A program made the translations under genes and the position numbers. A DNA stretch of 9,322 bases from positions 2,142-11,463 of the forward strand of contig DBWE01000112.1 of NCBI GenBank assembly GCA_002308315.1. The letters run 5' to 3'. Below are positions 5,548-9,322 of the stretch, piece by piece. The notes beneath the pieces are model-generated. The model did not search any database, was not told the DNA's origin, and saw only the letters and a program-made list of their open reading frames with translations. Numbering within the stretch: position 1 is the first letter of the stretch; the number at the start of each line of letters is the position of its first letter. This stretch comes from Clostridiales bacterium UBA1246 (GTDB lineage Bacteria; Bacillota; Clostridia; Oscillospirales; Oscillospiraceae).

Positions 5548-6756
5548 ATGACTGTAATGATATCCGTCGCCGTGGCGATAATGGCCGGGCTTTTGATGAC
5601 GAGACTTACCAATCTCTTCCGCCTGCCCGACGTCACGGCGTATCTCATAGCCGGCGTCGTGATAGGTCCGTACTGTCTCGGCGCGCTGGGCATAGACGGC
5701 CTGGGCTTCACGTCCTTTGACGCGATAGACGCTCTCGGCTCCCTGTCCAATCTGGCGCTCGGCTTCATCGCGTTCGCGATAGGCAACGAGTTCAGGCTGT
5801 CGCAGCTGAAAAACACCGGGCGTCAGGCAGCGGTGATAGGCGTGGTCCAGGCGATCACGGCGACGCTGTTCGTCGACGCCGCGCTCATCGGCATGCACTT
5901 CGTCATGCCGGATCAGATCTCCGTTCCCGCCGCGATCACCCTGGGCGCAATAGCCACGGCGACCGCTCCTGCGGCGACGCTGATGGTCGTCAAGCAGTAC
6001 AAGGCAAGGGGAGAGCTGACAGACACTCTGCTTGCGGTTGTAGCTATAGATGATGCGACAGCCCTTATGTTCTTTGGCATTTCGACTGCGATCGCAAAAT
6101 CGATAGACAGAGGTGGAGCGGAATCGCTGCTGCTTACGATATTAAAGCCTCTTGGAGAGATCCTGGCCTCGCTCGCATTGGGTGCTGTGATCGGGTTTAT
6201 TTACAGATGGCTTGTAAAATGGTTCACCGGCCGCGGGAACAGACTGGCGGCAACCTATGCAATGGTATTTGCCTGCGTGGGACTCGGTGAAATGCTGGGA
6301 CTATCTGCACTGCTGATCTGCATGATGCTTGGTGCCATGCTTGCCAATACCTCCAGAGAGTGTGACGTTATCTTCGAAATGACAGACAGGATGACGCCTC
6401 CGATATTCATGCTGTTCTTCTTCCTGTCGGGAGCGGGGCTTGACCTTACGATCCTTCCGGAAGTCGGGCTGGTAGGCATAGTTTATGTACTGTTCAGGGT
6501 AGTCGGAAAGGTTTCGGGCGCATGGATAGGCGGAAAGATATGCCATGCAACCCCCAAGACTCAGAAATATCTCGGATTTGCTCTTGTTCCACAGGCCGGC
6601 GTAGCCATCGGTCTTGCTACCACCGCAATGACGATTGTCCCTGAATACGGGACGCGCATCAGGACGATCATCCTGTGCGGGACTGTCATTTATGAACTTA
6701 CCGGACCGGTCATCACGAAGCTGGCACTGAAGAAGGCCGGAGAGATTGAAGCCTGA
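5548..6756 (+). CDS. CPA2-type cation/proton antiporter (Kef/NapA-like), composition-mosaic gene
   Basis: This 402-residue membrane protein is expected to exchange Na+ or K+ for H+. It has about 12 hydrophobic segments, an N-terminal LPDVTAYLIAGVVIGP typical of CPA2 helix 1-2, the ATATAPAA stretch (136-143) of the unwound core helix, and the ion-site motif AIDDA (D168, D169) in the next helix. A late FFLSGAGLDL (291-300) is also family-typical. There is no C-terminal TrkA-N domain, so it is the membrane core only, unlike full-length KefB/C. Base usage changes inside the gene: codons 1-152 end in G or C about 80% of the time and never use GGA for glycine; from codon 153 that falls to about 57% and GGA is the commonest glycine codon (hand counts). 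The reading frame stays intact and the protein stays in family across the change. It is divergent from the CDF gene. Confidence 0.9.
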   Translation: MTVMISVAVAIMAGLLMTRLTNLFRLPDVTAYLIAGVVIGPYCLGALGIDGLGFTSFDAIDALGSLSNLALGFIAFAIGNEFRLSQLKNTGRQAAVIGVVQAITATLFVDAALIGMHFVMPDQISVPAAITLGAIATATAPAATLMVVKQYKARGELTDTLLAVVAIDDATALMFFGISTAIAKSIDRGGAESLLLTILKPLGEILASLALGAVIGFIYRWLVKWFTGRGNRLAATYAMVFACVGLGEMLGLSALLICMMLGAMLANTSRECDVIFEMTDRMTPPIFMLFFFLSGAGLDLTILPEVGLVGIVYVLFRVVGKVSGAWIGGKICHATPKTQKYLGFALVPQAGVAIGLATTAMTIVPEYGTRIRTIILCGTVIYELTGPVITKLALKKAGEIEA

Positions 6757-6770
6757 GAAAGGCTTAAATC
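6744..6770. terminator. Imperfect hairpin across two convergent stop codons
   Basis: The arms GATTGAAGCC (6744-6753) and GGCTTAAATC (6761-6770) pair at 9 of 10 positions around a 7-base loop. The structure contains the TGA of the antiporter and the stop codon of the opposing gene, which are only 7 bases apart. No T run follows on either side, so it would be a weak terminator or an RNA 3'-end stabiliser at best. Confidence 0.4.
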
Positions 6771-7522
6771 TGGTTTATCCTGTTAACAACCTCGCGGTTT
6801 GACCTGGTCCCGTCCCTTGTAACAAGCCCCGTCACATACAGCAGCGCGGCAACATAACCTGCAAGAGCCTTATTGATGCCTGCCGCGGTTGAAAGGGAAG
6901 TGCGCGTGAATTCATTTCCGAGCTCTTCAGGCAGGAACATTATAAGATCCCTTGTTTCGTAAATATCGATCTCTTCGAAGATCCTGACCGGCACTATGTC
7001 GCTCAGGATCTTTGTTTTTCGTCCATGCTGCTCCGACAGGCCTTTATATCGATATTCTTCGGCTTCGAGGCACACTATCTTAAAATGCAGATGAGGATCG
7101 TTCAAATAGTCCCTGATACCGTACATTTCCTCAAAAATATCGTAAATGCTGCGCTTCTTGGGAGACTTTCGTTTTGTGATGACCGAACCGGTTTCGGGAT
7201 CGATATTAAATACATATTTTTGAACAGGAAGCGGATAGACTATCGTGACATCGAATTCGGGCAGGAAGGCTTTGAGCTTTTTCTTCATCGAGTAAAACTG
7301 CCTGGTTTGGATCTCAATGATATTGTTTGAACTTGTGTCGCAAATATCCGCGACATAGCCGTTTACAGCCACTTCAAGCGCGTCCTTTGAAGGAGCGTAG
7401 AAATTTTTAAGGACCGCATGTACCGATTTTTCGCCCATGGTCCCGATGCCGGCGATCCCACGGTTGAAACCGGCTACTTCATTTTTGATCTTCTCAAAAC
7501 GTTTCTGCTGCGCATCGGTCAT
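6764..7522 (-). CDS. Unrecognised protein with a PD-(D/E)XK nuclease-like core and C-terminal winged-helix-like end
   Basis: I recognise this only as a type of uncharacterised protein seen in Clostridia; no function is known to me. The 252-residue soluble product begins with a lysine/glutamate-rich helix. It then shows E31 in MGEKSVHAVLKN, E50, D59 in VADICD and E70-I-Q72 in NNIIEIQTRQF. The spacing E...D...ExQ with beta-strand-like surroundings fits a PD-(D/E)XK nuclease fold in which Gln replaces Lys. A conserved-looking basic block follows (KRKSPKKRS, 118-125), and the end (about 205-250) could form a small helix-turn-helix. The ATG at 7522 has AAAGGA nine bases upstream. It is convergent with the antiporter and divergent from the lipoprotein. 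It could instead be a DNA-binding protein without activity. Confidence 0.62.
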   Translation of the reverse strand: MTDAQQKRFEKIKNEVAGFNRGIAGIGTMGEKSVHAVLKNFYAPSKDALEVAVNGYVADICDTSSNNIIEIQTRQFYSMKKKLKAFLPEFDVTIVYPLPVQKYVFNIDPETGSVITKRKSPKKRSIYDIFEEMYGIRDYLNDPHLHFKIVCLEAEEYRYKGLSEQHGRKTKILSDIVPVRIFEEIDIYETRDLIMFLPEELGNEFTRTSLSTAAGINKALAGYVAALLYVTGLVTRDGTRSNREVVNRINQI

Positions 7523-7544
7523 GACGATATATCCTTTCAAACAA

Positions 7545-7572
7545 TCTATAATTCGATGAATCGGCTTAACAA
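7545..7572 (-). promoter_or_regulatory. Promoter of the nuclease-like gene
   Basis: On the minus strand, TTGTTA (7572-7567), a 16-base spacer and TATAGA (7550-7545) stand just ahead of the AAAGGA ribosome binding site (7537-7532). Its -35 box lies 6 bases from the -35 box of the divergent lipoprotein promoter. Both boxes are imperfect. Confidence 0.5.
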
Positions 7573-7578
7573 AACCAG

Positions 7579-7607
7579 TTGACAATAAACATCAATATAA
7601 TTAAGAT
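7579..7607 (+). promoter_or_regulatory. Promoter of the lipoprotein gene
   Basis: A perfect -35 box TTGACA (7579-7584), a 17-base spacer and a -10 box TAAGAT (7602-7607) predict a start near 7614 and a leader of about 50 bases. A TATAAT at 7596-7601 is too close to this -35 box to pair with it. Confidence 0.72.
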
Positions 7608-7666
7608 AGTACTGTCATTGTAAATCAAAGTGACTTGTTCTACAAGAGAGGTTTTATTACAGGAAA

Positions 7667-8800
7667 ATGAAAAGTAAGAGATTGAATAAGATCCGCGTTG
7701 TGACGGCAATGTTTTTGTGCTGTATATTAGCATGCGGATGTACAAAACAGAATACGATAACCGATATAACGGCTGTTACTCCGACCCAGATGGGCGGAGC
7801 GGATTCGGCCAAGCAGGGAAAGAATTCCGGTACAGCAACTCCGAGTCCGACCGATCAAGGGAAAAACACACAAGTTTCCGCTACGCCTGACGGAAACGGT
7901 TCGGAAACGGACCCGACAGGAGAGCCCGGAATAACGCCGACTTCCGCAGATACAGGGGCAACACCGGTTGCAACTCCGACAGGACAGGCGGACAATAACA
8001 CATCGCCTGCCGATAAAAATGACGGATCCGATAACAACGAAACTTCAGCCACATCCGAGCCGACGACTTCTGTAGACGCAGATCCCTCCGGCGTTCAGGA
8101 CAATGATGACGACGATCCTGACGATCCGGATGATCCCGATGACGACAGCGAAGAGATAAATGAATACTGGGAAGGCAGCTTTCTTGTTTGGCTCCCTCGC
8201 TTTAAGAAGGGAAATTTCGCAGGATTCGATTCTGATGAGACACATGACTATCTGACACTTGAAAATGTCTCGGAAAAGTCGGTCAGGAAATATATAAAGA
8301 CACTTACTAAACAGGGATTTTCCGTTGATGCGGCATATACCGATGCAGAAGGCGGTATGTTATCCGGGATTGACGGGACGGAAGACATCCATTTTATATA
8401 TTCTGCCGAAAATGAGGATGGATGGTGCGCCAAGCTTGATTATGATCCTGAAACAAAAATACTGACGATCGGTTCAGGATATGCAGTTGCAGAGACTACA
8501 GATGTATACGGCAAGCTCAGGGAAGAAACTGCGCTGGGACTGATCCCTGAGTTTACATACGGTGATTTTGATTCCTCAAAGCAGGAAGGCGGCATGTATT
8601 ATGCCATTTTTACAAATGTGACGGGAAAATACGAAAAATTCACGGACCAGCTCAAAAAAGCGGGATTTGTTGAGGAAGCCGACGAAGGCAATGTCGACGG
8701 GATCATCTGGTACAACGCGTATGATGCTGAAGGTAATGCCTGCGAGTTTATTTATTCGGACGGCGTGGCAAGGATCGGATGCGGGGCATTTGAGCAGTAA
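7667..8800 (+). CDS. Secreted lipoprotein with Thr/Pro/Asp-rich linker and duplicated C-terminal domain
   Basis: The 377-residue product has a basic start (KSKRLNKIR), a hydrophobic stretch (11-22) and a lipobox-like ILACGC, with C23 or C25 the likely lipid-bearing cysteine. It is thus expected on the outer face of the cytoplasmic membrane. Residues 26-165 form a low-complexity linker rich in T, P, S, G and D, ending in an acidic run around 147-163 (DDDDPDDPDDPDDDSEE). After it come two related domains, about 175-270 and 292-372. Both start with P-x-F-x-x-G-x-F, include an N-V turn, an L-x-K-x-G-F helix end and a closing I-G-x-G. No catalytic motif is visible; the function is unknown and a cell-surface binding role is only a guess. 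Start choice rests on the signal peptide: AGGA is just two bases from the ATG and GAGAGG is 15 away. Confidence 0.78.
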   Translation: MKSKRLNKIRVVTAMFLCCILACGCTKQNTITDITAVTPTQMGGADSAKQGKNSGTATPSPTDQGKNTQVSATPDGNGSETDPTGEPGITPTSADTGATPVATPTGQADNNTSPADKNDGSDNNETSATSEPTTSVDADPSGVQDNDDDDPDDPDDPDDDSEEINEYWEGSFLVWLPRFKKGNFAGFDSDETHDYLTLENVSEKSVRKYIKTLTKQGFSVDAAYTDAEGGMLSGIDGTEDIHFIYSAENEDGWCAKLDYDPETKILTIGSGYAVAETTDVYGKLREETALGLIPEFTYGDFDSSKQEGGMYYAIFTNVTGKYEKFTDQLKKAGFVEEADEGNVDGIIWYNAYDAEGNACEFIYSDGVARIGCGAFEQ

Positions 8801-8811
8801 TGCCGCTTTTT

Positions 8812-8886
8812 AGTGGTTCGCGATCAAGTGGTTCGCGATCAAGTGGTTCACGATCAAGTGACACGTGATCAAGTGACATGGGATCG
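8812..8886. repeat. Five-copy 15-bp tandem repeat
   Basis: Units start at 8812, 8827, 8842, 8857 and 8872. Units 1 and 2 are identical (AGTGGTTCGCGATCA), unit 3 differs at one base, unit 4 reads AGTGACACGTGATCA and unit 5 AGTGACATGGGATCG. Every unit keeps AGTG at its start and GATC near its end, so decay increases from left to right. It lies between the lipoprotein stop and the phosphopantetheinyl transferase start. No spacers are present, so it is not CRISPR. It could be a multi-site operator or simple slippage. Confidence 0.88.
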
Positions 8887-8893
8887 GCGCGGA

Positions 8894-8916
8894 GTAAATG
8901 ACCTATAGTCATTTAC
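8894..8916 (+). promoter_or_regulatory. Perfect hairpin immediately before the phosphopantetheinyl transferase start
   Basis: The arms GTAAATGAC (8894-8902) and GTCATTTAC (8908-8916) pair perfectly around CTATA. The right arm ends one base before the ATG at 8918, and a GGAG (8891-8894) touches the left arm. If folded, the stem brings that GGAG close to the ATG. There is no T run, so a translation-level role or an operator is more likely than a terminator. The role is an inference. Confidence 0.6.
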
Positions 8917-8921
8917 CATGA
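8898..8921 (+). CDS. Possible 7-codon leader peptide (MTYSHLP) overlapping the next start
   Basis: An ATG at 8898 lies three bases after GGAG (8891-8894) and opens a 7-codon frame whose TGA (8919-8921) overlaps the next gene's ATG (8918) as ATGA. The frame runs through the hairpin 8894-8916, so a translating ribosome would open that stem and could hand over to the next gene. The GGAG spacing is shorter than ideal and so short a frame can occur by chance; confidence is low. Confidence 0.25.
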   Translation: MTYSHLP

Positions 8922-9322
8922 TAATTATGATAATAGATTTACACATAGTTAATATTCAACGGCAGGCAGTGCTTGAGGGAGTGGAAGACCCGGGGTGCTT
9001 TTCGGACTTCAGGCGCGATAAGATATTGTCAAAGAAGATTTATTCTTCGAAATGTCTTTCCGCGGCTGCCGGGATCGCTTTGGACGAGGGTCTGCGGCAA
9101 TTTGGGCTGCGGGAGAAGGAAGTAAGGTTCGTTACGGATGAACATGGAAAGCCTCGTATAGACGGGCATCCGGAGATCATTTTCAATCTTTCGCATTCGG
9201 GCGAATATGCGGTTGCGGTGCTTTTGAGCGGAATTAAACAAGTTACTGCGAATGTTGGAAGCGAATTCTCGAAATCGAGCGACATGATCAGTGCTGCCTT
9301 GAACTCGAAAAATAAATCGGAA
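8918..9322 (+). CDS. 4'-phosphopantetheinyl transferase (Sfp-type), 3'-truncated by the window
   Basis: The frame from 8918 runs 135 codons to the window edge without a stop. Enzymes of this family attach the phosphopantetheine arm of CoA to carrier proteins of fatty acid, polyketide or peptide synthases. Visible family marks are the N-terminal DLHIVNI strand, FRRDKILSKK...S...L (31-48, the usual R-x-K-x-x-R helix region), E-x-G-K-P-R-like DEHGKPRI (74-81) and the FNLSHSGEYAVAV block (89-101), which holds the SHS substrate-binding motif. The next expected motif, V-G-x-D-x-E with the metal-binding acids, is not seen: the frame continues as VTANVGSEF (109-117) and does not look like the family. 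This may be a decayed gene, a sequence error or a divergent end. A second ATG at 8927 is an equally good start. It may be expressed through the preceding hairpin and leader. Confidence 0.75.
   Translation, partial: MIIMIIDLHIVNIQRQAVLEGVEDPGCFSDFRRDKILSKKIYSSKCLSAAAGIALDEGLRQFGLREKEVRFVTDEHGKPRIDGHPEIIFNLSHSGEYAVAVLLSGIKQVTANVGSEFSKSSDMISAALNSKNKSE

Noticed and set aside
7596..7601. Perfect TATAAT as the -10 box of the lipoprotein gene
   Set aside because: It sits only 11 bases from the TTGACA at 7579 and no other good -35 box is present at 16-18 bases; TAAGAT at 7602 has the right spacing.
8812..8886. Possible CRISPR array
   Set aside because: The 15-bp units are directly adjacent with no spacers, and no cas gene is present.

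Overview
The window reads as an anaerobic, probably gut-type member of the Clostridia (Bacillota). The reasons are a molybdenum-hydroxylase fragment, a fused family I CoA-transferase, a DUF2975/small-HTH gene pair, strong GGAGG-type ribosome binding sites and consensus sigma-A promoters. The left two thirds are GC-rich but keep a strong taste for ATA isoleucine codons. No name below the class level can be supported from the sequence alone.

Layout. 1-435 (+) is the C-terminal end of a xanthine dehydrogenase/aldehyde oxidoreductase-type molybdenum subunit, closed by a textbook terminator. 615-1325 (+) is a two-gene unit: a four-helix DUF2975 membrane protein and a 73-residue Cro/C1-type regulator. 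Its promoter has a palindrome around the -10 box. A bidirectional terminator separates it from an HD-domain phosphohydrolase-like gene on the minus strand (1373-2428). That gene is divergent from an acyl-CoA:acetate CoA-transferase (2566-4113, +), and their promoters lie back to back. A 23-bp-arm palindrome of REP type lies between the CoA-transferase and a convergent cation diffusion facilitator (4197-5342, -). The facilitator is divergent from a CPA2-type cation/proton antiporter (5548-6756, +). Next comes a convergent unrecognised protein with a PD-(D/E)XK-like core (6764-7522, -), divergent from a lipoprotein with a duplicated C-terminal domain (7667-8800, +). The window closes with a 15-bp tandem repeat array, a hairpin and the start of a 4'-phosphopantetheinyl transferase (8918 to the edge, +).

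The genes do not form one pathway. The layout is mostly single genes with their own promoters, arranged divergently and convergently. Two are membrane transporters (probable metal export, and cation/proton exchange) sharing one divergent control region.

The most notable feature is a sharp change in base composition and codon choice inside the intact antiporter gene near base 6000. Everything to its left is GC-rich and everything to its right is clearly less so. The window is therefore either a recombinant between two related lineages or a chimeric assembly, so gene neighbourhood should not be read across that point without checking. I found no CRISPR array, transposase, tRNA or rRNA, and no gene-free stretch over about 300 bases. 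No clear new defence or biosynthetic system is visible. The best leads are the antiporter junction, the nuclease-like orphan, and the repeat/hairpin/leader region before the phosphopantetheinyl transferase.
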